Below are positions 28,701 through 38,205 of a stretch of 64,000 bases of DNA, one piece after another; positions within the stretch are counted from its first letter, which is position 1; each line of letters begins with the position of its first letter. This DNA comes from Fuerstiella sp. (GTDB lineage Bacteria; Planctomycetota; Planctomycetia; Planctomycetales; Planctomycetaceae). The stretch is taken from assembly GCA_029245955.1 (NCBI GenBank), contig JAQWOH010000076.1, positions 62,001-126,000 on the forward strand, given 5' to 3'. Both the position numbers and the translations under genes were made by a program. The notes beneath the pieces are model-generated. The model saw only the letters and a program-made list of their open reading frames with translations, was not told the origin of the DNA and made no database searches.

Positions 28701-29729
28701 ATGACTGAGCAGGCCGAGCATTCACCAGGGGAAAATCTGACACCGGCAGAACAGTCTGCGTCTGCCGAGGTTCCCCCTCACGCTCTGCCTTCATCGGTAG
28801 TCGACAAGAAACCGCGGCTTAGAGTTTTGGCACTTCGTTCCGAGATTCCACGCTGGCTGATGATCACCGCCGGCTGCGTGAGCGTTGCTATCTGTGCATT
28901 GTTGTGGTGGTGGACGACTCTTGGCAGCGGCGAAGAACGGATTTTAGGGCACAGTCAACTGCCCTCAGTCGCCGAAACATGGGAGCGTCTGCCGGAACTC
29001 CTGGATTTGGAGAGTCCGAAGCGACACATCTGGGACAATATGATCGTTTCGCTGAAGCGAGTGATCATCGGCTTTTCTCTGGCGTTGCTCGTTGGCATCC
29101 CGATCGGTGTCGTGGCCGGTTGCTTTCCGCTCATCGGCAGTTTCTTTGCGCCGCTGATTCTGTTCGGTCGCAACATACCGATTGCCGCACTGATTCCGCT
29201 GGTGCTGGCACTGTTCGGCACAGATGAAATGCAGAAATACATGTTCATCTTTGTCGCCTGTGTGGCTTTCATCATCGCCGATACCATTGACGCCGTCAGC
29301 GAAGTGGCTCAGCGTTACGTTGAGACAGCTTTGACGCTGGGAGCCTCACGGCTGCAGATCGTTTTTAAAGTCCTTGTGCCGCTGGCCATGCCAATGGTCT
29401 TCAATTCTCTGCGAGTGCTGTTCGGCCTGGCGTTTGGCTACATCATGCTGGTTGAAATTATGCACGAAGGCGAGGAAGCAGGTGGATTGGGTTTTCTGCT
29501 GAACATCGCTCGACGTCGCGGATTGACGGAATACACGATGATCATCATCCTGACCATTCCGCTGGTGGCCTACGTGATCGACCAGCTTCTGTACGTCACT
29601 CAGTGCTGGTTCTTCCGCTGGAAGTACGGCAAAGAAGCCGAACGCAGCACAGCCTTTCGTCTTTCTCGCCATGTCCTCCGACTCTTCTGGCGGCGTGCCC
29701 CCGCGCCAGTCGCCGTCAGCACAGAGTAA
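28701..29729 (+). CDS. ABC transporter permease, SsuC/TauC/NrtB type, orphan
   Basis: 342 residues. A 55-residue polar N-terminal extension is followed by about six membrane segments. The EAA loop (AQRYVETALTLGASRLQIVF) that contacts the ATPase is intact. The family imports sulfonates, taurine, nitrate or bicarbonate-type anions. No ATPase or binding protein of this type is next to it, so partners must be encoded elsewhere. It ends 20 nt from a convergent decayed gene. Confidence 0.85.
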   Translation: MTEQAEHSPGENLTPAEQSASAEVPPHALPSSVVDKKPRLRVLALRSEIPRWLMITAGCVSVAICALLWWWTTLGSGEERILGHSQLPSVAETWERLPELLDLESPKRHIWDNMIVSLKRVIIGFSLALLVGIPIGVVAGCFPLIGSFFAPLILFGRNIPIAALIPLVLALFGTDEMQKYMFIFVACVAFIIADTIDAVSEVAQRYVETALTLGASRLQIVFKVLVPLAMPMVFNSLRVLFGLAFGYIMLVEIMHEGEEAGGLGFLLNIARRRGLTEYTMIIILTIPLVAYVIDQLLYVTQCWFFRWKYGKEAERSTAFRLSRHVLRLFWRRAPAPVAVSTE

Positions 29730-29749
29730 ACGACGACCAGCGTCTGCCT

Positions 29750-31021
29750 CTACATCGTCTCCAGCCCGGTCGCTGTTCCGGTGTTGCTGGCAAAGCGATC
29801 TTCTTGCAGACCAACCTGCTGCAGCAGATTGACGAACACATTCGGCAATGGGTGATCCCTGCGGCGATCAAAGGCCAGATGCTGTCCGTGCTTGAATCGT
29901 CCGCCCGCCGGCACTACAGGCATATTACGGTTATCGTGACTGGAGGCGTTGCCCAAGGTGCTGGTGAGCAGCACGGACGTGTTGTTCACCAGACTTGTTC
30001 CGCTGTCTCCCGTCAAATTCATGTCACGAAGCAACCGCCCAAAGGTCTTGATAATTTCGGCTTCGACCAATGCCAGTTTGTCCTCGTCCAGACCGTGATA
30101 ACTGAGGGTGTGGTAACCTTCAGCGACACCCGGTATCGAAACCACGCCGCCCGAACCTCCCACATGATACGAAACGAACCGGGTGGAATCGGTTTCCAGC
30201 GCAAGTCTGATCGCGTCGCTCATTAACCGTTGACGTCCCACAAAGTCATTCGAATTACCGATATCGAGGGGCTGGAAACACCCCCCCGGGGCTTTGGACG
30301 GTGAGCCCACGTCTCGGATTCCGCCAGACGGCGTTCAAGTTCACGGACGCTGGTAAAGTAAGCGTCGAGACGGTCTCTGTCGCCAGCCCCCAGTTGCTTC
30401 GACAAAAGTTTGGCACCTCCGGCGACCAGGTCCATGATGCTGCGTCCCTGGCGGACTCGCTAAGCCTGCCGCTGTCGTTCGGCAGGAGAATCGTCGACAA
30501 ACAGTCGAGTAAACAAACGCGAAGGAGAACTCTCGGCCGGTATCATCGCCCCGTTCTCTGTGTAACCTGTGTAACAGGGGGCTGCTGCTGAGCACCAGAG
30601 ACGGGAAACGAGTAAAATTGCCCAGGTGTCTGGCCATGCACTGGTCAAGTGAAATGGTGTTCTTTGCTTTGCCCGAGTTACCCAACGGGTTGGCAGTCAG
30701 CAAGCTGGCTTCCGCGCGATGACCTCCGCTCACGCCGGGATGCGACAATCCCGATATAACCGTTATTCTGTTTCGAAGATCCTGTAATGGCTTCAGGTAA
30801 ATGCTGGATTCGTAGCCGAAACCGGCCTGTTCCGGATTCAGATTGTCAGCCACCAGTCCCAGAGTCATTGCTACAAAACGTCTGGGAGCTTCCGGTTCTT
30901 CGACTCCGGCAAAAGCGGATTGCATGGCCGTCAACCACGGCAGCGACAGCGAAACACCGGTTCCTCGCAACAACGTCCGCCGGTTGAGCTGACGTTGAAA
31001 GTTGAAATGCCGGTTGTTCAC
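29750..31021 (-). pseudogene. DUF1552 protein gene, decayed by two frameshifts and a nonsense codon
   Basis: Three pieces in different frames together rebuild a DUF1552 protein. The first (from a GTG at 31021) has a Tat-like start (NRRTLLRGTGVSLSLPWL) and GGHRAEASLLT. The second resumes near 30575 with YTGYTENGAMIPAESSPSR, is stopped by TAG at 30460-30462, and continues in the same frame as RVRQGRSIMDLVAGG. The last piece starts after a frame change at a run of seven C (30281-30287) and includes DIGNSNDFVGRQRLMSDAIR and LTSTLGNASSHDNRNMPV. Each break is simple. The nonsense codon makes sequencing error alone an unlikely explanation, although both frameshifts sit in homopolymers. The intact paralogue is at 47034-48344. 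No DUF1592 partner is adjacent. Confidence 0.88.
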
Positions 31022-31170
31022 GACGGGCTGTTTCTGATTGAAGTCTGTTAAGCGATACTCTGCGCAGGCGAAGCGGTCATTCGCAGCGACGACACGAATC
31101 TGCCAGTGCGTTAGGCGTCTGCCGCATACAGCTTGGCAGCACCCAGCGGCATTTCGCTGACACATTCCCG

Positions 31171-31257
31171 GCGTTAGCCCACGTCAGCCGCGGGCCGTCC
31201 TGCATTCCGGACGTCAGTCCGAGGCGGCTACGGGCCGTCTCGCCCGTCCCGCATCAG
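31171..31257 (+). repeat. dispersed intergenic repeat, tandem copies D1 and D2
   Basis: Two diverged copies lie head to tail: GCGTTAGCCC...CGCGGGCCGTCC (31171-31207) and ACGTCAGTCC...ACGGGCCGTC...CCCGCATCAG (31211-31257). The second overlaps the stop codon of the SDR gene by a few bases. Unlike copies A-C, the flanking genes run on the opposite strand. Confidence 0.65.
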
Positions 31258-32066
31258 ATGGTAGTGGACAGGAATCCGCCGTCGACGACGATGTTCTGGC
31301 CCGTGACAAAGCTTGAGGCCTTGCGAGAGGCCAGCCAGACAACCGCGCCGGCAAGTTCTTCGGGTGTACCAAAGCGAGCCATCGGCGTATGTCCGATAAT
31401 CTGGCCTCCTCTTTCCGTATAACTGCCGTCGTCGTTGAAGAGCAGAGCCTTGTTCTGTTCGGCGGGGAAAAACCCGGGGCTGATGGCGTTCACGCGGACA
31501 CCTTTGGTCGCCCATTCACGAGCCAGAAACTGCGTCAGATTCAGGACAGCCGCCTTGGCCGCTGAATAAGCCACAACACGAGACAACGGAATCATTCCGG
31601 CCATGGACGCGATGTTGATGACGCTGCCGTTTCCTTCAGCCAGCATAGTCTCGCCAAAAACCTGAGACGGCAGCAGAGAACCGCCGACCAGATTCAGATC
31701 GAAAACGTCGTTCCATGCTTCCTTCGGCAGCTTGCAAAAGTCGCTCCCGGGAGGGAGAGTCGCTTCCGGTCGATTGCCTCCGGCTGCACTGACGAGCACA
31801 CTGACCGGCCCCAGCTTTGCGTTGATGGCGTCTCGAGCGGTCGTCAACGACGCTGCATCCAGCGCATCCGCCGCATGAAACATGGCAGTGCCGCCGGCCT
31901 CTTCAATCTGCCTGACTCTTGCCGCACCACGTTCTTCGCTGCGACCCAGCACAGCGACTTTGGCACCGGCCCCGGCAAGAGCATCGGCCATCGCGCCTCC
32001 AAGCGTACCAGTCGCTCCGATGACAACAGCCACATCATTGGTTAAATCGAACAGATCGTTACTCAT
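31254..32066 (-). CDS. short-chain dehydrogenase/reductase
   Basis: 270 residues from an ATG at 32066; a GTG at 32075 is possible. It has the NAD(P) motif GATGTLGG, the SAAGG structural motif, a catalytic Ser in INIASMAG and Tyr/Lys in YSAAK. The C-terminal FVTGQNIVVDGGF is classical. An insertion around residues 185-205 (SPGFFPAEQNKALLFNDDG) resembles sugar-acid dehydrogenases of the D-mannonate or gluconate oxidoreductase type; this substrate guess is inference. It is a single gene, 233 nt downstream of metF on the same strand. Confidence 0.9.
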   Translation of the reverse strand: MSNDLFDLTNDVAVVIGATGTLGGAMADALAGAGAKVAVLGRSEERGAARVRQIEEAGGTAMFHAADALDAASLTTARDAINAKLGPVSVLVSAAGGNRPEATLPPGSDFCKLPKEAWNDVFDLNLVGGSLLPSQVFGETMLAEGNGSVINIASMAGMIPLSRVVAYSAAKAAVLNLTQFLAREWATKGVRVNAISPGFFPAEQNKALLFNDDGSYTERGGQIIGHTPMARFGTPEELAGAVVWLASRKASSFVTGQNIVVDGGFLSTTI

Positions 32067-32300
32067 AGTGCTCACAGACTCATAGGCCTCAGAACGGACG
32101 AACTACTGACCTGCTCCTGCGCCGGTCAGCACACAGCGCGATGAATCGCAACGACGAAGTCTAATGACTGCCACTGCGAAAGGAAATGAGTGCGTTTCCG
32201 AACGACAGAAATCCGGAAATGAAGATCGTCAAACAGCAACGGTAAGATGACGCGTCAGCCCCCACGGCGTCCGATACATCAACGCATCCGTCAAACCACG

Positions 32301-33161
32301 CTACAGCGCGGACAGGATTTTCTGGCAGGCCTGAGACTTATTCAACGCGTAGAAATGGATGCCCGGCACGCCGCTGGAACGTAGTTCGTTGCACTGAGAA
32401 ATCGCGTACTCCACACCGATTTCAAACTGAGCCTCCTTGTCGTCCTGAACCGCCTCAAGTCTGGCTGCCAGATCCTTCGGAAAGGCAGTGCCGCACATCG
32501 CGGTAATGCGTTTGATTCGCGCGAAGTCGGTGATCGGCATGATGCCGGGTACAAGAGGCAGGCTGATCCCAAGCTTCTCACACTGATCACGAAAGACGAA
32601 GAACTTTTCGTTATCGAAGAACAATTGAGTAAACACTGCGTCAGCACCGGCATCGACTTTGCGTTTCAGGTTCTGCAGATCCACCTCGAGACTGGGCGCC
32701 TCCATATGCTTCTCCGGGTACCCGGCCACACCGATTCCGAAATTCCCATTATGCTGCTGAATCAGCTCCACCAGCTCGTTGGCGTAGCGCAGACCACCTG
32801 CAACAGCCTCAAAACTGCCCTGGCCTTCCGGGGAGTCGCCTCGCAGCGCCATGATGTTTCGCACTCCGGCGGCCTCAGCCTCGTCCAGCCAACGATTCAG
32901 TTCTTCCCGAGTCGAACCCACGCATGTGAAATGGGCCACCGACGGACGTTCGAAATCATCCTGAATTTCCCGGCACCAGCTGAGCGTGCGATCCCGTGTC
33001 GATCCGCCGGCACCGTAGGTACACGACATGAAAGCAGGCTTGTGCTCGGCCAACGTCCGCATGTGGCGACGTAAAGCGTCGTCCCCTGCGGGCGTCTTCG
33101 GTGGAAAGATTTCGATCGAAACCGCGAACGGCTGAGAGGCGAAGACATCTGGTAGTCGCAT
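32301..33161 (-). CDS. metF: 5,10-methylenetetrahydrofolate reductase
   Basis: 286 residues from an ATG at 33161, matching the usual MetF size; upstream in-frame starts add non-conserved sequence. It has SIEIFPPKTPAG at the N-terminus, CTYGAGGSTRDRT, the FAD/folate segment NIMALRGDSPEG and FTQLFFDNEKFF. The enzyme makes 5-methyl-THF for methionine synthesis in the cytoplasm. No ribosome-binding site stands out. It is divergent from the zinc-ribbon gene and has no metE or metH neighbour. Confidence 0.96.
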   Translation of the reverse strand: MRLPDVFASQPFAVSIEIFPPKTPAGDDALRRHMRTLAEHKPAFMSCTYGAGGSTRDRTLSWCREIQDDFERPSVAHFTCVGSTREELNRWLDEAEAAGVRNIMALRGDSPEGQGSFEAVAGGLRYANELVELIQQHNGNFGIGVAGYPEKHMEAPSLEVDLQNLKRKVDAGADAVFTQLFFDNEKFFVFRDQCEKLGISLPLVPGIMPITDFARIKRITAMCGTAFPKDLAARLEAVQDDKEAQFEIGVEYAISQCNELRSSGVPGIHFYALNKSQACQKILSAL

Positions 33162-33495
33162 AAGAATTTCTGTTTGAGTGGATCTCTGGGCAATTCTGGC
33201 ACGTACTGAGACAGCGCCTGCCAGGTCAGATATTAACGAGAGATGATAATACGTCACCAGTCTGAATCTGCATACGCTTCAAAGCTGACACAATCTCCGA
33301 AAGGCCTTGCCTGATAGACAATTTCGTGCAAAATCCACAGTAGTCCGTCTGCGGTGCGGAACAGGTCGTTGCCCCGGTGCGGTAAGCTGTCGGCCCTAAT
33401 TAACAGTTGGGCTGTTGGTACGAATCCTTCGACGTATTCGCGAACCACCGATCGTCGCTGACTTGACACTCTGAATATCGCGACAAGAGCTTTCC
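33162..33495. other. divergent promoter region
   Basis: About 330 nt between metF and the zinc-ribbon gene, which point away from each other, so two promoters are expected. I cannot identify boxes with confidence, and no SAM or other riboswitch is evident to me. Confidence 0.45.
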
Positions 33496-34698
33496 ATGGC
33501 CATTGAATTTCATTGCCCGTACTGCACGGCCGTCATCCGCGTTCCCGATGCGTTTGGGGGAAAATCGGGATCCTGCCCGAAGTGCGCGACAAAGCTGCTG
33601 GTTCCCGCGATCGCGCCCAAGATTGGTCAGCAAGCCAATCCTCCCATGGCGGATGCCGCAGAACATGCCCCAGTTGCCCCGAATTTGAAAACCGAGTTTC
33701 CGCCTGATGGACACGATCTGTCGACGGCACCGGAATCCTGCGACGCCCCGGGAGTCGCAGACATCCCGATGCCGAATACAGACAGCCGCCCGTCCGTCAC
33801 ACGTTCTTTGCGAAAGAAGCAACGTCGCCGGAAGTCACAGCGAATATTCGCTGTCGCCATTCCGGTGGTTTGTTTTCTATTATTGATTGGCGTCCTTGGA
33901 GTTATCTTTTTTGCCACCGAGCCGGAACTCACAGGAACGCTGATCGGGTCGAATGCGGGTAAGTTCGACCTTCCATCTGCGACGGTTTCTCTGACACAGC
34001 TGGGCCTGCCCCCTTTAGAACAGGCGGGGGCACAGGATGCCTTCAAAAACGATCCGGAAGCATTTATGAGTAGTCAGATGACGTGTCGCATCCGTATTGA
34101 CGGATCGGATGTGATAACGGACATCACTATCGGCGACGGCTTTTCCCTGTTCCTGGTGAATCCTGCAGTGGATCAGCATCTTTCCAAATGGATCAACACC
34201 CATAAGATCCAGATCAACAGCGAGCGACTGCTGCGGCTGACAGAGAACGGCGCCAACCTGTGTCGCGACAAGATGGCGAAGTTCGCGGGCAGCCCGGTAG
34301 TCTTCGACGCGCAACTCTATCGGGACGACTTCGGACTGAATACTCACGTACGCGCATTTGGCTACATCGTTGAGGCAGTTACGGAACAACGACGGTCTCG
34401 ATGTGTGCACGAAGACACGAACGGCACGCTGTACTTCGTGTTACCGGAAACCACGTCTCACTTCACGCTGCAGGGCCGTAAGATCGACAGTAGTACTCTT
34501 CAGTTTCCCGGTCAGTATCTGGTGAGCGTGACTACCAAAGCCATTCCACCGGCGACTTCGGCCGACAAGGCTCCGCCGAACGATTCAGAAAACGAAAACA
34601 TGGACAGCGATACTTCGACAAACGAAGCTGCTGAGATGACGGTTCCGGACGCCAAGGACACTGACAGCAACAAGACAATGTCAGAGAAGATGGAATGA
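33496..34698 (+). CDS. zinc-ribbon (MJ0042-type) single-pass membrane protein
   Basis: 400 residues. The N-terminus is a zinc ribbon with CPYC and CPKC pairs (residues 7-10 and 27-30). A disordered linker and a basic patch (RKKQRRRKSQR) precede one membrane helix (VAIPVVCFLLLIGVLGVIFF, about residues 118-140). The remaining 240 residues should be outside, with beta-type sequence, and end in an acidic Ser/Asp/Asn-rich tail. Planctomycetes have many such proteins with unknown jobs; a role in sensing or protein contacts is inference only. Its stop is about 20 nt before a possible start of the next gene. Confidence 0.75.
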   Translation: MAIEFHCPYCTAVIRVPDAFGGKSGSCPKCATKLLVPAIAPKIGQQANPPMADAAEHAPVAPNLKTEFPPDGHDLSTAPESCDAPGVADIPMPNTDSRPSVTRSLRKKQRRRKSQRIFAVAIPVVCFLLLIGVLGVIFFATEPELTGTLIGSNAGKFDLPSATVSLTQLGLPPLEQAGAQDAFKNDPEAFMSSQMTCRIRIDGSDVITDITIGDGFSLFLVNPAVDQHLSKWINTHKIQINSERLLRLTENGANLCRDKMAKFAGSPVVFDAQLYRDDFGLNTHVRAFGYIVEAVTEQRRSRCVHEDTNGTLYFVLPETTSHFTLQGRKIDSSTLQFPGQYLVSVTTKAIPPATSADKAPPNDSENENMDSDTSTNEAAEMTVPDAKDTDSNKTMSEKME

Positions 34699-34775
34699 CG
34701 TAACAGTGGTCATGCCGGATGAATTCACTGAAGAGCTGCAGATTCCGGTCTTTCAAGACAACCTCAGAAACGAGC

Positions 34776-35600
34776 ATGCCCAGCACCCTGCTACGTATCC
34801 TGATCATTGCAACAAGCCTGACCGGGTGCGGTCCCGGCAGGAAGGCAGACTCCGGAACTCAGACGACGTTTGACACACCACAGTCACAGAAGCCCCCCGC
34901 GACCGCACTTGTGGTCAGTGCTGCCACCAGGAAGAATCCGTCGATTCTGGAATGGGAAACTGTTGAGACGCTGCCGGAACAGATCGCGGTATTTGATCAT
35001 GTGTTCTGGGAACCGGACGACACCAGCAGTCTGCGTGAACTGCTGAGAACAACAGACGTGGTCCACGACAAGAGTGTACTGGAGATTGGTACCGGTACCG
35101 GCATTGTTTCGCTGTGCTGCGTACAGGCGGGAGCCGTACGCATAGTCGCGACGGACATTAATCCCTGGGCTGCCAGGAACGCAGCCTTCAATGCGGAACT
35201 GCTTAACTTCAACGACCGCATGCAAGTGCGACTGGTGCCTCAGAAACGCCCACTGGCCTGGTCAGTGATCCACAGAGACGAACATTTCGACGTTATTATC
35301 TCGAACCCGCCGTGGGAACTGGGCCGCGCGACTCGAGTTGAAGATTTCGCATTCTACGACCCCGATTTTCGACTAATGGAGTCCATTGTGAGCGGTCTGC
35401 CGGAGCACCTGAACCCGAATGGACGGGCGTTTCTGGCATACGGGCACGTACCGGCAATCCGGCAGCTGAAAATGCTGCTGAAACATAACAATCTGCCCTT
35501 TCGCACTCGAGATCAGCGTTCGCTGGACGATCTGCCGGAATCGTTTCTGCCTGGCATGCTGCTGGAAGTTCGCCTGCACGACAGCTTCGACACGCCGTGA
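34776..35600 (+). CDS. methyltransferase (PrmC/HemK-like fold) with a lipoprotein signal
   Basis: 274 residues from the ATG at 34776; an ATG at 34719 adds 19 residues. Residues 1-18 form a lipoprotein signal ending in the lipobox LTGC. The following domain is a class I SAM methyltransferase: motif I VLEIGTGTGIVSL, then ATDINPWAARNA, and the substrate motif NPPW in VIISNPPWELG, which is typical of enzymes acting on planar amino or amide groups (HemK/PrmC, RsmC). Members of these families are cytoplasmic because SAM is there, so the export signal is odd. Either the signal is a chance hydrophobic N-terminus or the protein is anchored. Confidence 0.8.
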   Translation: MPSTLLRILIIATSLTGCGPGRKADSGTQTTFDTPQSQKPPATALVVSAATRKNPSILEWETVETLPEQIAVFDHVFWEPDDTSSLRELLRTTDVVHDKSVLEIGTGTGIVSLCCVQAGAVRIVATDINPWAARNAAFNAELLNFNDRMQVRLVPQKRPLAWSVIHRDEHFDVIISNPPWELGRATRVEDFAFYDPDFRLMESIVSGLPEHLNPNGRAFLAYGHVPAIRQLKMLLKHNNLPFRTRDQRSLDDLPESFLPGMLLEVRLHDSFDTP

Positions 35601-35772
35601 TGTAGTTTCTCTCACCTGTGGACAGTATCCCCGGTACTGTTATGCTGCCCTGCAGTTCACTGGTTGAGCGAACGGGGTTGAGAGTCTTTTTCGGAAAGCT
35701 GAGACCTGTACCGATTCGCTCTCTGCCCGAAAAAGACAACGACCCCTGCGTTCCCGATACGCTGCACATGGA

Positions 35773-36633
35773 ATGACGATGGTTGATCACATTGACGAAT
35801 TTGAATCGATATTCCGACGAGCAGAACGAGATTTGTTCTGCTACGTGGACGTTCCGGTAGCATCAGTGGTTGTCGTCTCAGACGGCGGTATCGAACAGGC
35901 GGAAGCGATGATCGCCGACACAAAGAGGTTCGTGCCACGACTGGAATCGGTGGAAAACTGGCGAACGATCACAGCCGATCACTTCCGTACAGTCGCAGAA
36001 CTGCTGGAAGTCCTGAATCAGCAACAGACGGACCTGATCGTGACACACCGCCATCTGCACGAAAAGTCGTTCGTGCCGCAGCATAGTCTGGGTGTCTACC
36101 TTGATGTCCTGACTCAGACGACGTCAATCCCGGTGTTCGTACTTCCGGGGTCCGCCGCTGAGCCGGGGTCAGTCGCCGACCGCGTCTGCGATCGTGTGAT
36201 GGTCGTGGCCGACCACATTACGGGAGATCACCGTCTCATAAACTACGGTGTCCGAATGTGTCGGGAAGGAGGCACGGTGTGGCTGTGCCATGTGGAAGAC
36301 AACGTCGTCTTTGGACGATATATGCAGGCGATAGAACGTATACCGGAAATCGATTCCGATGACGCCCGAATTCTCATCGAAAATCAGCTGCTGAAGGACG
36401 CTCAGGAATTTATCGACGGGTGTTCGAAAATCATCCACGAAGAGGGTCCCAACGTCACCGTGAACAGCGTGGTTACACGGGGGCATCACCTGCGGGATTA
36501 CCGAAAATTGATTGAGGACAATGACGTGGACCTGCTGGTTCTGAACACTAAAGATGACGACCAGCTGGCAATGCATGGCCGCGCCTACTCACTCAGCGTC
36601 GAATTAACGGATGTTTCGATGCTGCTTCTCTAG
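35773..36633 (+). CDS. UspA-like protein with two domains
   Basis: 286 residues, soluble. Two alpha/beta repeats are visible: residues about 28-125 (VASVVVVSDGGIEQA ... IPVFVLPG) and 138-286 (DRVMVVADHITGDHRLINYG ... VDLLVLNTK). The classical G-x2-G-x9-G-S ATP motif is not evident, so it may belong to the non-ATP-binding class. It is directly upstream of an NhaD-like transporter (118 nt), an arrangement in which Usp domains often modulate ion transport (inference). The start at 35773 is weakly supported; an ATG six bases later is equally possible. Confidence 0.72.
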   Translation: MTMVDHIDEFESIFRRAERDLFCYVDVPVASVVVVSDGGIEQAEAMIADTKRFVPRLESVENWRTITADHFRTVAELLEVLNQQQTDLIVTHRHLHEKSFVPQHSLGVYLDVLTQTTSIPVFVLPGSAAEPGSVADRVCDRVMVVADHITGDHRLINYGVRMCREGGTVWLCHVEDNVVFGRYMQAIERIPEIDSDDARILIENQLLKDAQEFIDGCSKIIHEEGPNVTVNSVVTRGHHLRDYRKLIEDNDVDLLVLNTKDDDQLAMHGRAYSLSVELTDVSMLLL

Positions 36634-36702
36634 CGGATTCCCGGAAAATCATTCACGCTCTGCGATCATTTACACTGCGGTATCGAACGAACGACATTCC
36701 GG

Positions 36703-36741
36703 GCGTCAGCCCGCATCGGCATGCGGGCCGCCCCGCTCTGA
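36703..36741 (+). repeat. dispersed intergenic repeat, copy C, with a perfect hairpin
   Basis: The core GCCCGCAT-CGGC-ATGCGGGC (36709-36728) is a perfect 8-bp stem with a 4-nt loop, the most symmetric copy in the window. It ends 10 nt before the start codon at 36752. The frame reading through it gives non-conserved residues, so it lies in the leader, not in the protein. Confidence 0.8.
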
Positions 36742-36751
36742 AGAATCCGAC

Positions 36752-38185
36752 ATGTTGCAGCACACAGAAAACCTGATCAACATCATTCCGGGACTTGTGG
36801 TACTCGCGGCCGACGAAGCCGTCCACAGCATTTCCGGCTGGGTGACGGCGCTGTTCGGCGTCATTCTTTTTGCAATGATCGCTGCTCTGGCTCTGGAGGA
36901 AAAAATCCACGCCAGGAAATCGATCATCGTCGGGACGTTCGCGGGCCTGTGTCTGATCCTGGCAACGGTTCTGAAGCTGCTGGCCTTTGGCCCGGTAGAA
37001 CTGCCGGACCATCACCTCGTCAGCCTGCCTGTGTATATACCGTCAATTGACTGGGGCGTAATCACAATCATTCTCGGGGCGAGTCTGTTTGTGGAAGTGA
37101 CCAGTCGATCCGGCGTCTTTACGTGGATGGCGATCTCTCTGACTCGCAAATCCGGGGGTGATCCATGGAAACTGTTGATGTTCTACGGCCTGCTGACCGT
37201 TTTGTTCTCAGCCGTACTGAACAATGTGACCGCCATGATCATCATTGGTTCCCTGACAACGGTTTCGCTGAAGAAACTGCATCGGTCCGAACTGATGCTC
37301 GGTTTTCTGCTGACAGAAGGATTGCTGACCAACGTGGGCGGCCTGCTGACGCTGATCAGCAGTGTTCCCAATATTATCGTCGGTAAAGCCGCCGGCATCA
37401 GCTTCGCGAAGTTCTTCATCGTCGCCGCACCGTATGTTGCCGTGTCGACGATCGTCACGCTGCTGATGGCAAAACGGATATTCGGCATCAGCGGGCTGAC
37501 AACGAACGAAGAAAAAGCAGAAGCGAAGCGAATGGTGGACAGTTTCGACGCATCCGAAGGGATTCCCAGTAAGCGATTTTTCTGGTTTTCCGTGGTGTCA
37601 CTGGGAGCCTTCATCGTATGTCTGGCCGGCCAGTCCGCTCTCCCGTTCGGACTGGACAAACTGGAGATGGGCTTCGTTGCTCTGTTTTTCGCCGGCGTCG
37701 TACTGATTGCCTACAAGAATGAAGTGGACAAATTCTATGCCGCCGTTGACTGGGACCTGCTGGCATTCTTCGCTGCGTTGTTCGTCGTCATCCACGTGAT
37801 GGAACACGCATTGGTGCTGGACGTCATTGGGCAGGGCATCGCGGCTCTGTTGAAACTTCCGAGTCCTGTGAATTCAACGGTTCTGCTGATCAGTTCTGCC
37901 GTCGCCAGCTCTGTCACCGACAACATTCCATTGGCTGCGATGCTGGCACAGATTCTGGGCGACCTCGGTACAGATGCTGCGTCTCCCTTCTGGTGGTGTG
38001 TCATCTTTGGTGCTAACCTCGGTGGCAACATTACTCCCATCGGCAGCGCGTCGACAGTTGTGGCGATGACAATTATTCAACGACAGAAACTTGGTCTGAC
38101 GTTCGTCGGCTTTGTCAAAGCCGCCGTTCCCTTTGCCGCGGTTCAGATCGTCCTTGCTGTTGTCTACGTCCTGGTCGCCGTGTAA
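36752..38185 (+). CDS. NhaD/ArsB-like ion transporter
   Basis: 477 residues from an ATG at 36752; a longer upstream frame reads through the repeat and is rejected. About twelve membrane segments are visible. Ion-transporter superfamily motifs include FSAVLNNVTAMIIIG, LTNVGGLLTLISSVPNI, SSVTDNIPLAAML and GANLGGNITPIGSASTVV, a pattern closest to NhaD sodium/proton antiporters and ArsB. It acts in the inner membrane; sodium/proton exchange is the likeliest activity but arsenite or dicarboxylate transport is not excluded. The UspA-like gene upstream may regulate it. Confidence 0.85.
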   Translation: MLQHTENLINIIPGLVVLAADEAVHSISGWVTALFGVILFAMIAALALEEKIHARKSIIVGTFAGLCLILATVLKLLAFGPVELPDHHLVSLPVYIPSIDWGVITIILGASLFVEVTSRSGVFTWMAISLTRKSGGDPWKLLMFYGLLTVLFSAVLNNVTAMIIIGSLTTVSLKKLHRSELMLGFLLTEGLLTNVGGLLTLISSVPNIIVGKAAGISFAKFFIVAAPYVAVSTIVTLLMAKRIFGISGLTTNEEKAEAKRMVDSFDASEGIPSKRFFWFSVVSLGAFIVCLAGQSALPFGLDKLEMGFVALFFAGVVLIAYKNEVDKFYAAVDWDLLAFFAALFVVIHVMEHALVLDVIGQGIAALLKLPSPVNSTVLLISSAVASSVTDNIPLAAMLAQILGDLGTDAASPFWWCVIFGANLGGNITPIGSASTVVAMTIIQRQKLGLTFVGFVKAAVPFAAVQIVLAVVYVLVAV

Positions 38186-38205
38186 CGCTTGAAAGTTGAT
38201 TGTCA

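Noticed and set aside
36611..36751. N-terminal extension of the NhaD-like transporter
   Set aside because: The added residues come from the tail of the previous gene and the dispersed repeat; homology begins at the ATG at 36752.
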